In this document: positions 45,101-55,303 of the stretch, one piece after another
Layout: every line of letters starts with the position of its first letter
Position numbering within the stretch: the stretch's first letter is position 1
Source of the DNA: Liolophura sinensis
Taxonomy: Eukaryota > Mollusca > Polyplacophora > Chitonida > Chitonidae
Length of the DNA: 64,000 nucleotides
Direction of reading: 5' to 3'
NCBI RefSeq assembly: GCF_032854445.1
Contig: NC_088296.1
Span: 5,295,246 to 5,359,245, forward strand
Program-made: the position numbers and the translations under genes
The notes under the pieces: generated by a model
Seen by the model: only the letters and a program-made list of their open reading frames with translations
Databases searched by the model: none
What the model was told of the DNA's origin: nothing

Positions 45101-47660
45101 GAGAGGAGGGCAAAACAACTAGAAAACCTTAGAGGTGAAACTTGACAGGGTTACCAGGGCCCAGTTGTTTGAAAGTGTATTAGCTTTAACTTGTATTAAA
45201 TCAATTTTATAATTAAGATTTTTAAACAAATCGAGCAGCCAATACAGCTGACCAAAATCTAATGTATAATATTAGCAGGCTTAGTTCATATTTATTTATT
45301 TATTGATTTGATTGGTATTTTACGCCGTACTCAAGAATATTTCACCTCTACCAAGGCGTCCAGTATTATGGTGAGATGAAACCGGGCAGAGCCCAGGGGA
45401 AACCCACAACTATCCGCAGGTTGCTGGCAGACTTTCTCACTTACGGTCGGAGAGGAAGCCAGCATGAGCTGGACTTGAACTCACAGCGACCGCATTGAGT
45501 TCATATTTAATATGCTGGTATGCAATTATTTTGGGTACAAAGTTGAGGACTTGACTTAAAGTTAAATCTGGTATTAAGTCTTCAAACAGTTTTGAACAAC
45601 CGGGCCCAGTAGACTGATTCATGATGCCACAGTATATTTATTGCACTCTCTCACTCCCTCTTCATATTCCAGAAATTTCCCTTTCTAAAGGGAAGAGGTG
45701 GACAAAAAACACCCATCTTTTCCAGAAGACCCATTCATGCGAGGAAGCGCTGAAAACTTTGAAAGACAATGGTGTTGTTGTTGTTGTGGGTAGAAAGGGG
45801 GATGGAAAAACTTCCATAGCCAAAACCATCCTGTTACAGTTGAAGAAGGAAGTGGAGGAAAGGTCAGATTCGGGTAATGATGTTATCCTCGTGGAGGTAG
45901 AAGAGCCTGGCGAACTTGTCAACTTCTTCTCTAGAAATTACGACGGTACGTTTCTAGTATTAGTCGATGACGTTTTTGGAAAATCAGCGGTGGATGGTAT
46001 CAAACTGGATAAGTGGCAGAGGAAAGCAGAAGACGTGTGGGAAGCTCTCAATGATTCCAACGATATCAAGCTGGTCATGACACTACGGAAACACGTCTGG
46101 AACAAGGCCAAGCCACTTCTGCAGGACTACGACTTGTTCAGTAACAGGATAGACCTGACCTGTGCGGAAATGTCACTGGGCAGCGAGGAAAAGGCTAGCA
46201 TTCTGCGCGCTCACGTGGAAAATTCAGAGAGGATCATCTCTGACGTTCTTGTTCGCGAAGTTAGCCAGACCATCCCCACGCCTCCCGGTTTCCCACAGTG
46301 CTGCAGCATGTTTTCAACAGTTGAAAGTCTATTTTCCCAGGGTGCTCAGTTCTTCAGGAAACCTTCCAAATACTTGGATAAGCTGCTGGAAGAACTACAT
46401 TCGTCAAATCCCAATCTTTACTTGCCACTAGCGCTCACGCTTATGTTTGGAGGCCGATTTTCCACCAAGAATTTCAGCAAGGATTACCTCGACAAAAATC
46501 CACAGGTAAAGAAGACAGTTGAAGAGGTTTTGGAGTGTTGCAGCACAGAGGGCAAGGTGACCTTAGGACAGTTGAAAAGCAGTTTTGACACGTTGCTTGA
46601 TGTCTTCTTCGAAAGCAATGAAAACGAAACCAGCTTCAGATTCAACCATGATTCTATACAAGAAGCTGTGGCTTGTCACTTCGGAGCAAAATATCCTCAA
46701 GTGCTAATAAAATGTTGTCGATTGCTGTCGCTGCAACAGTGGATTTGCACCAGACGAGAGGATCAGGAGAGCTATGTAGTGTATGTGAAACAGAACTGCT
46801 TCCCGGATCTGTGCAACAGGCTAAATGCAGATCTGCTGGAAGGGAAAGCCAACACAGTGTTCACGCTGCTCCCAGCGCGGGATGAAATATTTGTAAAAGG
46901 CTGGATTAAAGGTCTAGAAAATTCAGCATCTCTTGTAAAGAAGTTGGAAGTTCACAGTTCGGAACTCCTCATCCACGCGTCTAAGAATGGTGTGAGGAAG
47001 TTCGTAGAGTTCGTGTTATCCAGGTCCTGGGCTGCACCAGGAGCCGAAGTATTGGCTGAAGCTGTGAAATGCGCGGCGTGTGGTGGACACCAGGATGTCC
47101 TGGAGATTCTCCTGGATCAGAACCCGCCAAGGATCGTGGTGACTGAAGCGTTTGAGGAGGTACTGGAAGTGGGACATGTAAGCAGTGCGCGCTGCTTGCT
47201 GCAGTACTACCCTGAACTGCTTCAGAAGCAGTTCCCGGATAAATTGGATTCACTCCAGAGGAAACAGCCTGCCAAGCGTCAGAACAGTCAACGGTGGAAG
47301 AAATGTCTGCACCTTGCGTCTTACCACGGCTGTGTGGAGCTTGTCCAACACTTCCTGGACAGAGGGATGGATCCCTACGTGACGGACAGTCTCTGGAAAA
47401 CGGCCCTTCATCACGCCGCCGAGAGCGGCTATGCCAATGTTGTGCATCTTCTCATACAGATAGAAGGTGACCTGGATAAAAAAGACAAATTCGAGAGAAC
47501 AGCACTTCACTATGCAGCCAACGAAGGCCACGTCGATGTTGTACAGCAGCTGGTTGAAGCCGGTGCTTCCGTCAACATTGTTGACCAGAACGGAAACACG
47601 GCTAAATGCCTAGCTGAATCCAAGGGCTTTGAGGCCGTGGCTGAATTACTTGGTTCATAA
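38683..47660 (+). CDS. RHIM-like / STAND NTPase / ankyrin-repeat protein, three coding exons, putative innate immune sensor
   Basis: Joined exons 38683-39196, 44891-45025 and 45673-47660 agree in phase and give 878 aa. The start (accATGG) has an excellent context. Residues 2-7 (GKGSSK) fit an N-myristoylation signal, with Cys10 nearby. Residues 10-171 are Ser/Pro-rich and disordered. Residues 186-200 ('NFDHCEDVHIGDKSVKNI') resemble an RHIM amyloid motif (core V-[QH]-I-G). A P-loop NTPase follows: Walker A 'GRKGDGKTS' (256-264) and Walker B 'FLVLVDDVFG' (310-319), with the 'F.KT..CEEALKTLK..GVVVVVG' lead-in of the novel STAND (nSTAND3-like) class. After helical and winged-helix-like text come degenerate repeats and about four ankyrin repeats (760-878: 'TALHHAAESGYANVVHLL', 'TALHYAANEGHVDVVQQL'). 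Effector, oligomerising NTPase and repeat sensor in this order is the layout of NLR-like receptors. Function and partner are inferred. Confidence 0.75.
39205..39510 (+). repeat. TCTG-rich minisatellite, about four 78-bp units
   Basis: Higher-order unit 'ctttgtctgcctgtctatct gtctgtctgtctttgtcgtc' repeated with small changes. It starts within about 15 bp of the exon 1 donor. All three frames are open and give Cys/Leu/Ser-rich text, so the ORFs here are artefacts. Confidence 0.9.
39511..41750. other. Intronic, no feature recognised
   Basis: AT-rich. Short ORFs (40065, 40403, 40828 plus; 41155 minus) lack motifs. Lies in the 5.7-kb intron between STAND exons 1 and 2. Confidence 0.5.
41754..42535 (+). 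repeat. About 61-bp minisatellite, roughly 13 units
   Basis: Unit 'agatgattggctacagctca atcaactcaaaagatacagt tcatgttctaccattctgtct' with sub-types (tatggctcaatcagctcataag; atacagctcaatctactcgaaag) arranged alternately near 42060-42480, showing higher-order duplication. The 319-aa frame across it is a repeat artefact. Degenerate related units continue to about 42830. Confidence 0.92.
42835..42985 (+). repeat. SINE 3' half
   Basis: 'caacctgcggatggccgtgggtttc ... tataatgctggtcactgtc ... gaatacggcgttaaataccaatcaa' with an (aaat)n tail, splitting the two minisatellite arrays. Confidence 0.85.
43010..44180 (+). repeat. About 62-bp minisatellite, about 18 units, related to 41754-42535
   Basis: Unit 'tcatgcttgtctatagctca ggcaaccagctcagaggtac acatacatgttctgtcatct tctcag'. 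It shares '(t)gctcagNcaaccNactca' spacing and 'catgttctgtcat' with the array at 41754, so both descend from one older repeat. Each unit contains an acceptor-like 'tgtcatcttctcag'. Confidence 0.92.
44428..44690 (+). repeat. SINE, near full length
   Basis: 'gagcctccgtggctcagttgg ttagcccgcgtaatgaccca', box B 'gagttcaagtcc', and tail 'gtaaagcaccaatcaaataa'. It ends about 200 bp upstream of the RHIM-like exon. Confidence 0.9.
44891..45025 (+). CDS. STAND gene coding exon 2 (RHIM-like motif)
   Basis: Acceptor 'ccttttccttttcag|CG', donor 'CTTAGAG|GTGAGA'. 135 nt, phase 1 in and out, matching both neighbours. It encodes 'THTYMFNFDHCEDVHIGD' and then a charged helix 'TMERRAEELDNLR'. This exon is missed by simple ORF listing and depends on splice and phase reading. 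Confidence 0.65.
45046..45131 (+). pseudogene. Diverged tandem copy of the RHIM-exon 3' half
   Basis: Carries 'GDKTVTNI'-equivalent text ('RDKTVTNITMERRAKQLENL') ending in CTTAGAG|GTGAAA, like exon 2 (GACAAATCTGTGAAAAATAT versus GACAAAACTGTGACAAATAT). The V-H-I-G core is not present, and the only nearby AG sites give the wrong phase. It is probably an unused duplicate exon end. Confidence 0.7.
45290..45500 (-). repeat. SINE, 3' two thirds, minus orientation
   Basis: 'tttatttattgatttgattgg tattttacgccgtactcaag' through 'ggaagccagcatgagctgg acttgaactcacagcgaccg'. It lies in the intron between STAND exons 2 and 3. Confidence 0.9.
45673..47660 (+). CDS. STAND gene coding exon 3 (P-loop NTPase and ankyrin repeats)
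   Basis: Acceptor 'ttcatattccag|AA' joins the leftover G of exon 2 to make Glu. An upstream in-frame ATG at 45621 lies in the intron and is unlikely to be the start. Contains Walker A at 45789-45815, Walker B at 45951-45980 and ankyrin repeats from about 47301. Stop TAA at 47658. A single large uninterrupted exon is common for STAND/NLR genes. Confidence 0.88.
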
Positions 47661-48149
47661 CCATGGCACAGACCTTCAGCTATAAGGGGTTTGATGCTGT
47701 GGATCATCGTTCTGAACTAGACCAATCCTCTGAAGTTTGAAGGCCTGTAAAAATGGATTGTTGGTCATTTTACATGTCATTACAGCAATATATTTGTCCC
47801 TTCGTGGTGTAACTTGCAGTTTTTCCTTATAACAAAGGAACCTCCCAGACTGGTTCTGTCAATGTTCACCTGTGATCCATCTATCCAGATCTGAAGCGGT
47901 GTTCTCATTGCCAATCTAGAACTGTAATATCCTATACATTAACTTGAAAGTTCCATTGGCTTTTTTAGCGATGTAAAACTGAACAACTAACTGCTGTTGG
48001 TAGACTAAAAGTGAACATCTTGCATTGGCTGTGTTTGTGATGAAATATGGACAGTTGAATCTGAACACGCAGGTTTTGTGTAGTGTTCACCTGCTAAACT
48101 TTAGCAGATTCTATGTGCACATTCCATGGATGGAGCTGCTATATATTTG

Positions 48150-48700
48150 ATAATGATGATTATCCCATCTTGTGGTGATGACTCCCATCCTGTGATGACT
48201 CCCGTCCTGTGATGATGATGATTCCATCCTGTGATTATGACGACTCCATCCTGTGATTATGATGACTCCATCCTGTGATTATGATGACTCCATCCTGTGA
48301 TTATGATGACTCTCATCCTATGATGATGGTTCTCATCCTGTGATGATGATTCCAATCCTTTGACAATGATGATCACTCCCATCCTGTGATGATAATGATG
48401 ACTTCCATCCTGTGATCAGGATGACTCCATCTTGTGATTATGATGACTCCATCCTGTCATTATGATGACTCTCATCCTATGATGATGATTCTCATCCTGT
48501 GATGATGATTCCAATCCTTTGACAATGATGATCACTCTCATCCTGTGATGATAATGATGACTCCCATCCTGTGATCAGGATGGCTCCATCTTGTGATTAC
48601 GATGACTCCATCCTGTGATTATGATGACTCTCATCCTATGATGATAATTCTCATCCTGTGATGATGATTCCCATCCTGTGATCATGATGACTCCCATCAT
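48150..48700 (+). repeat. Degenerate 'gatgatgactcccatcctgt' tandem repeat
   Basis: Irregular units of roughly 24-30 bp plus a longer, about 180-bp, duplicated block (compare 48300-48400 with 48470-48580). Lies about 0.5 kb beyond the STAND stop codon, possibly in its 3' UTR or flank. Confidence 0.85.
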
Positions 48701-48709
48701 ATTTCAGGG

Positions 48710-50135
48710 TTCATTGTTCTGGCTCTGGACAACAACTGTCTGTTGGACATACTCTAAGCTTTATTTCTTTCTGTTTTATTAAGCTTTCATTTGACAAACA
48801 ATTTACATCAGTACCTGCTTATGTCATCAAGCACGTTTATTGTATTTTTCTCATGGAGTTGTTTATATTTGGCTTTGTGGGGTTGGAGAATTTTAAGGTG
48901 AGTTGGATGTAACTGTCTCTGCACAGTTTAGGTAAACATCTTTTTTTTTAAGAAATATTTTTAAAATTCGTGTGTACAGTCTTAAATGTCAGTCATACAA
49001 ATAACTGAGTGGATGTAGCAAGGAAGTGCTTGTGAGGAGCTTTTTAAAAACAATTCAGTGAATGAAACGGGGGAGTATTTCGAGCTGTTGAGAGTTGTGA
49101 CCCAGGTCTGCAAACCCTGAAGTCGACCCCAGTATACAAATATACAGAGAACTGAAATGTTTGGAAAATGTGACATAGTATTGGTGCCATTAAAGTGCAC
49201 TTGACCTTGAATGTGTATGTTAATAGAGACAGAACACTGATGTGTACTATTACCCTTGGGCAATTTAACTCGGATGCCTGTAACATTATGACACATACAC
49301 TTGTAGATTTATCTTACAAACCCCTGTACACCCTGCGGAGTACATGTACATGTGTTCAGCGGTATTTGGTCACCGTCCTGTAAAGTCATGGGAGAACCGA
49401 AATTGTTTGAGGCTTTAAGCGGGATCATATATAAGGGTGCTTTGTATCAAAAATATGAGATTCGCTTCTTGTGTGACGATACTTCGCAAGTGTGCTATTG
49501 AAATAATGTAACCGGGTTGTTAGCTATACAGCCGTTTTTAGGAATTTTACAATATAGCATTCAAGTATCCGTCCTCAATATAGCCTGGTTCCCTGGCTCA
49601 AGACTCAGTAAGAGGGGAGGGATCTACATTTATACCTACAGTACTGTGCCTGCATTCATGAAAAGTCTTAAGATTTTCGTAACGCTAAGAAATACTTAAA
49701 TGCTATAATTATGGTAGATTTTTTTTAGTAACAACAACCCCTTAACTGTGAAAAAATACTTGAGTATTGTGTAATTAGTTATGTGATTCACAAAGTGTTT
49801 CTTAAGTTCTACTGATTTCGGGAACAACAAGGTGGGTGTAAAAGAGCTTATCGATGCCAATTTAAGGACAGAATGGTTTATTTGAACGATTATATTGATG
49901 CTCACGTGATAACGTGCTGTAACAATACCATCTTTAATTCTAAAGAGCTACTCTGTGTCTGCTTGAAAAATTCTTAACTTTTAAGAATTTGTTTATCATA
50001 AACGCTGTGTTAAACTTTTGTTTTATTAAACATTTAAGTATTCTCTTAAGGAAGAATGATTGAAATACTGAAGTATTTGTTCATAAAAAATTTTGAATAC
50101 CTTTATGAATACGTACCGATGTCTTAATGTGACTG
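48710..50135. other. No feature recognised
   Basis: AT-rich. Overlapping short frames on both strands near 48980-49300 lack motifs. Confidence 0.5.
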
Positions 50136-50137
50136 GG

Positions 50138-50282
50138 GGACATTGTGTCTTCGGCATGTCATTCCGGTGATACAGCATTACAAATATGAAAACATAGGGC
50201 TAGGCAGCAAGGAAACGCTGTCGCACCGTTTGACGGAAATGTTGGAAGAGACGTTAAACTCCAAGCACATCCAAACAGTCAG
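50138..50282 (+). repeat. Dispersed repeat family B fragment
   Basis: 'gtgactgggggacattgtgtcttcggcatg ... ggaaacgctgtcgc ... agacgttaaactccaagca' follows the order of other family B ends. Confidence 0.5.
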
Positions 50283-50669
50283 TATAACCTGTGTGTGATT
50301 TGTTTTAACTGGAAAATGATGTCGTCTGAATAGATATGGTAGTAAAACATGACATTCCGGGCCTTTTTTTTTAATTCATGCAATCATTATTTTTGCTCAA
50401 TTTTCAGTTTGCTTAAAAGCAAACAACTTTTAAAACTGAACGATATTTTTACGCATGCATAATTTTTTTCTCATCTTGTATAAACATTATGTTGATTGTG
50501 AGAGCATAGCATAGATTTTTGTAATTCATTTCATTTCACTTATATTATTTTATCACATTATTACTGACATTGGCACCTGTACATAGATAAGAATTTTTTG
50601 TACACATGGACTCGTCTGGCTGGTTCCCTTCCCCTGACATTAGGTGGTGCTAATGACGTCTCTATTAAG

Positions 50670-51015
50670 GTCATACTCTTCAATGGCGCATGCGACGCTC
50701 TCCAGTTTTCGCTTTGAGTCACTGCCACCATATGGTAGGTAACTTTTGTAGAGAAATCTTGAACAACGCCGTGGACGCTGGGGTCACGGAGAAGAGGCAG
50801 AAAGTAATGTCAGAAAACAAAAATAATCCGTCTCAACCTTTACCTCTAGTAACACATTATACACGTGCATTCTCTTTGTCTAATGGATGTACATGATCCT
50901 AATCAAAACCTGAAACAGTTTTATGGATGAATGCTGATTAAATAGTTCCGCGGGAGGAGATAGGTTATGAGGCCAGGCCTAAACAAACCGACGTTGCGTC
51001 TCACAGGCTCCAAAC
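50670..51015 (+). repeat. Dispersed repeat family C, copy 1
   Basis: Matches 60440-60775 in order with many substitutions: 'gcatgcgacgctc', 'cactgccacca', 'gtcagaaaa.a.aa.aattc', 'tagttccg.g.gagga', 'aggcctaaac'. The length and lack of coding text suggest a non-autonomous element. Confidence 0.7.
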
Positions 51016-54000
51016 CCAAACTTGTTCATTGGTGGCAGTGATGTAAAGCGGAAGGTTGAGAACGGCGCATGCACTGGAAGGAGCATGATTTCTATCAAGG
51101 TAGGGAGAATATATCACGGAACAAGACTGATAAACAGGTAACATTGGGACAGGTTGTGCACTTACTGATAATGGTTATCTCCCTTTTGGTGTAGTTTGAT
51201 AACGCTCTATTTTGTATCATGTATTTTTAATAGAAATTTTCCATTGGTCTCTTACAACATTTTAAACCATGCAGATAAAACATGTATATTTTTTTTATGA
51301 AAATTTAGCTGTTTTTACCAAACAAAACATTATATTTGCATTATAGTGTATGAATCATTCCAAACACGCTGCATTCCGTTTTAATGATAGAATTACATCT
51401 TTGCATGGCCACGTCTTTACATTTACAGCGTTTAAAGACAATATAAATAATACGCTGTACACCACACGAGGGCTGTTGGGCAAGTATTCCAGTTTTATCT
51501 TGTGTGGTCGCATTGTTAGTGATGCCAGAGTATGTGCGTGTACAGTACCAGTACTGAAGCAAGGAAGATGAGGCAAGCACTGGCGCTTCGTGACCGATGA
51601 CTCTCTGGCTGAAAAATCAGTACATATAAATTAGCGTCGTTTAACTCTTTGGGCAGTTTTGGTCAGTTCGTCTGTAAAGTGTATAAAATTTGTCATATTA
51701 TTAATGTTTATATGTCCAGTATGATTGAAAGGTGCGATATTTGTTTACTTGCTTTTAAAGTAGGTGGATGCCATTTAGTTGTCCGTGTCAGAAATTGTTA
51801 CCTGTTCAGCAATTTCCAATAGTAGAGTCTATGCAATAACAAGTAAATATTTTGATTGCCCCCCCCCCCCTTCCCTTAAAAGAAAAAAACACACGAACAA
51901 ACAGATAATTCTATTACCAAACTTTGCAGTTGCTTGTACAATTCAACAGAACAAATCCAATGAACTTGCGACAAAATGTGAATTGGCTGTGAAGAGAGTC
52001 AGCGTCAGTTCTTGTGGATCGTTACGTATTCAGCTGTTGAAATCACCGATCATCAAAAAAAATGTGCAATGTGTTTTATTGTGTTCATTCGTGAAATATG
52101 AAATTTAAAAAAAAAAGAAACACTTTGAATGGTGTTTACGGATAGTTGCATCGCTTCATAGCTTCTGTATATGTTTTTGTTAGGGTTATTTGATACGTTG
52201 CTTAAGGGTGAAAAACAATGCGTTGGGTTTTTTTATTCGTCGTGCTGAATGCATGTAGATAGAAGAACATGTGACATCGTTTTGTCATTATATGATTTTT
52301 TATTTTCTGTTTTGAACGTTTGAATTTTTGTTTTGTTTTGTTTTAATACGTTTTTATGGTTTTGAAGCATAGCTGTCTTTACAGCACCATCAAGATGTAA
52401 GGCATTGTCTCTGTGCGCATGCTTTTATGGTGTGTCATTAGCTTGGGTCAGCTGACACAAAAATTGGAAACTCGGAAAACTGAATGATATGACCAGATAA
52501 GTCGAGTGATGAAACTCCTCAGGTTATGTTGTTGACTCACTTTTTTCAGTCAGAAAACGCCCGGGAGCCTGTCACCATTGAGTTGATCTGTTCATATGAC
52601 TCAGCTGTATAACTCAGATTTTAGAGTCAGTTGACTCAAACTTTTCTCGCGGTGCTGTAAGATCAACACGAAAATCGACATTCCATAATGCGCCTTACTG
52701 AAAGTCCCAACGCCTTTGGCACAAACTTCGATTTACTCTGTTTATCTTTGAAATTCATTCTACACATTGATGATTATGTAATCTTATTCATGACATTCAT
52801 CGAAGTATAAATTGTACATACACATGTATTGTCAGTATTGTAAATACATATGCTTCTTCCCTTTTTTCTTGTTTATGTGAATTACTACTTCTGTCTTCCA
52901 GTAAATATTGCGTGGTCGACGGAAGGTATAGCAGCTCCAGCCATTGACTCTTACATGGAATTTATTCATTATCTAAGAGCTTTAAATGTTTTTTCTTAGT
53001 ACTGTGAACAAATGTGTGAAGTTTAACAGAAAGTCTCATGCCTGACGCAGTATTGATAATAATAACAGAATATATTCAAACATAAATCAGACAAAAGGCT
53101 TTCTGTTAAAATTAGCTGATTATTTTTGTGATTGAATATCACACTTTAAAATGGTGCAGGTCACCTTTATTTTATAATCCAAGGGTGGGAGAATACCAAA
53201 TATAATAGTTACTTTGTACCTCTTATGTGGTATTAGGTCTGGGAATTTCTTTTTTCTCTTTTTTTTTCCAGAAAATTGTGTTAGGTTCTGAATACATCTA
53301 TGACAATGTAATACGTGTAGCTCTGACTGTCAGGGTAGCTATGTTTCGACTTGTTTCTAGAACTTCGTGTTACAGCCCTCACGGCACAAAGATATGCATC
53401 GCGAAACAATCCTGTCACTTAATAGTGCCACAAAGACAGCGATTCATGTACCGCCCATATTAAATGTCTCGACACGATTTATTATTGATCTGTAAGATAT
53501 ATGTTTCAGATATACAGAGGTTTGTGGATAATGAAGTGATGTCACGTTTTTTTTTTTACCTATACTACAAGAAATTAACTTTCTATGGACATATTTTAGT
53601 ATTAAAGTGATGCGTTCTTGTCAAATTTCAGTGTTTTTTTTTCTTTCCTTAGAATTTGACGACAGAAAATTTTAAGAATTTCATCATAGATTTGTGAAAT
53701 TCGACAAGTCGAACGAAAAAACATTAAAAATGTAAAAAATACTCTTATTTTAACATAAAATCTGTTGTCTGTGTCATACCAGAATGTATTCTGTCATCAG
53801 TACATAATATTCTGTCATGTTCAACACAATATTGAGTTAGCTTAACACTCTTCATATTAAATTAATAGAGTGTGTGTGTTATATTGAACTGAAGGATGTT
53901 AGAATGTATTCTCCTGTTATTCTGACAACAGATTTTCTGTTAGATTTAAGATTTGTTTTTGAGTGTACAATTTCATAAGTGACCTTCAGACTGCAATTGA

Positions 54001-54525
54001 TGGAATTTTACAAATTGTATATGACCTTTGCCATATTTTATTCTAATGAATGGATACTACAAAACACAACATTTAAACGTGGCTTTAAGTGAGTGTTGGG
54101 TTTAGCAGGAGACTATTGACACTCGATCATTAGAACGTCGTGTTCGAATCAGGTCGATATCTACATCTTCATATCTTTTGCTTGGCCTTGGGCAGGGAAT
54201 TCTTGCATTCCCACGTTCTCCTCTTTCAGGTAAGTCCTTTCAAACAATAGCGGCTGTCCAGAAGTGAGGTAAGAGCCAAAGTTGACACTTTGAAGAGTTG
54301 GATTCAAAGTTGAAGAGAGGAATTGAAGTAACCACGTAGTGGTTTGAAAACGCTGCTTCCTCCTCTCGTATAAGCAACTGACCGTCATCTATAAATGATA
54401 AATTCCTGACTGTCGTTTAGCAACAATCATATAAATAAATTTATGTCATTGGTATTTTTAACAATGGAATTTTGAGCTGTATAAGATCTGCATGAGAATC
54501 GCCATTTTAGGAACAAATGGATTAG
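51016..54525. other. Long interval without a supported gene
   Basis: ORFs at 51341-51580 overlap on both strands, and a 53275-53463 frame follows an acceptor-like 'tttttttttccag' ('KIVLGSEYIYDNVIRVALTV', 'HGTKICIAKQSCHLI') but has no partner exon. A C-run lies at 51861-51870 and an ATG-poor AT-rich tract at 52300-52360. Nothing is assigned. Confidence 0.4.
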
Positions 54526-54529
54526 TTAC

Positions 54530-54859
54530 AAAGCCTTAAGACAGAAATTCTATTTAAGAGAAATCTTTTCATTTTGCACACTGGGAAGTTTTTCTGCGTG
54601 TACGTGGAACCTTTACATGGGTCCTCTTGGAGACAACAGTGTATGTTCACGCCATTATTCCGAAAACTTTCAAACAACTCTCGGCACAGTTTCACAAAGA
54701 TGTGCATGCACTGTAAAATCGCACATATATGGCAGTGGTACTGAAATAGTGACATACAAAATATCGTACGATGAAATATGTCATACGTCGCTTTGCGAAG
54801 CTGAACACTGGTCTGGTAGTAAAAAAAAATGCATGGGTGTAATGGTATTGACCAGATAA
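54530..54859 (+). CDS. Candidate cysteine-containing exon, function unknown
   Basis: A long open frame on plus includes an ATG at 54617 ('MGPLGDNSVC', 'SQRCACTVKSHIYGSGTEIV', 'DEICHTSLCEAEHWSGSKKK') and stays open upstream past 54540. The cysteine spacing suggests a secreted fragment, but there is no signal peptide, splice partner or known family. An opposite-strand frame (54522-54887) is equally long, which lowers confidence. Confidence 0.2.
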   Translation, partial: KALRQKFYLREIFSFCTLGSFSACTWNLYMGPLGDNSVCSRHYSENFQTTLGTVSQRCACTVKSHIYGSGTEIVTYKISYDEICHTSLCEAEHWSGSKKKCMGVMVLTR

Positions 54860-55303
54860 AATATCGTGAAATATTGCCTGCGGACAAAAAGTATAGTTAA
54901 GGTGCATAAGAAATCATGTGTCGGTGTCCGCAAATATATTTGTAGTTCGGGATATTCCATGAAAGTTGACCTTCGAGGTCATAATAAGACCGACAAGATC
55001 TCGTCTTCAGTGATTTGAAGTTTTTACCTTAACATTTTTCTGGACCTTTGATCTTGCCAGTATTGACCACGCCTGTGTCAATCTATTTATACTCATTTCT
55101 CCCCCCTACGGGAAGTAAGAATACCGGCAAACATGAGTATCTTGAAATGTTTCTCGTTTCGAAGAAATCTGCTTTGCTATTGCTAGAGGGAAGAATTCGC
55201 TCAGCATATCGCCATATCATGTTCGGATGTCTCTCGTTATTGGGATTAAAACTAGCACCTAACCTCTGCTGTCATTAGTTCGACAATCACGCTGAAAACC
55301 AGC

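Noticed and set aside
45621-45672. ATG at 45621 as the start of the STAND protein
   Set aside because: The encoded lead has no family character, an acceptor lies at 45671-45672, and phase-matched upstream exons with a strong start at 38683 exist.
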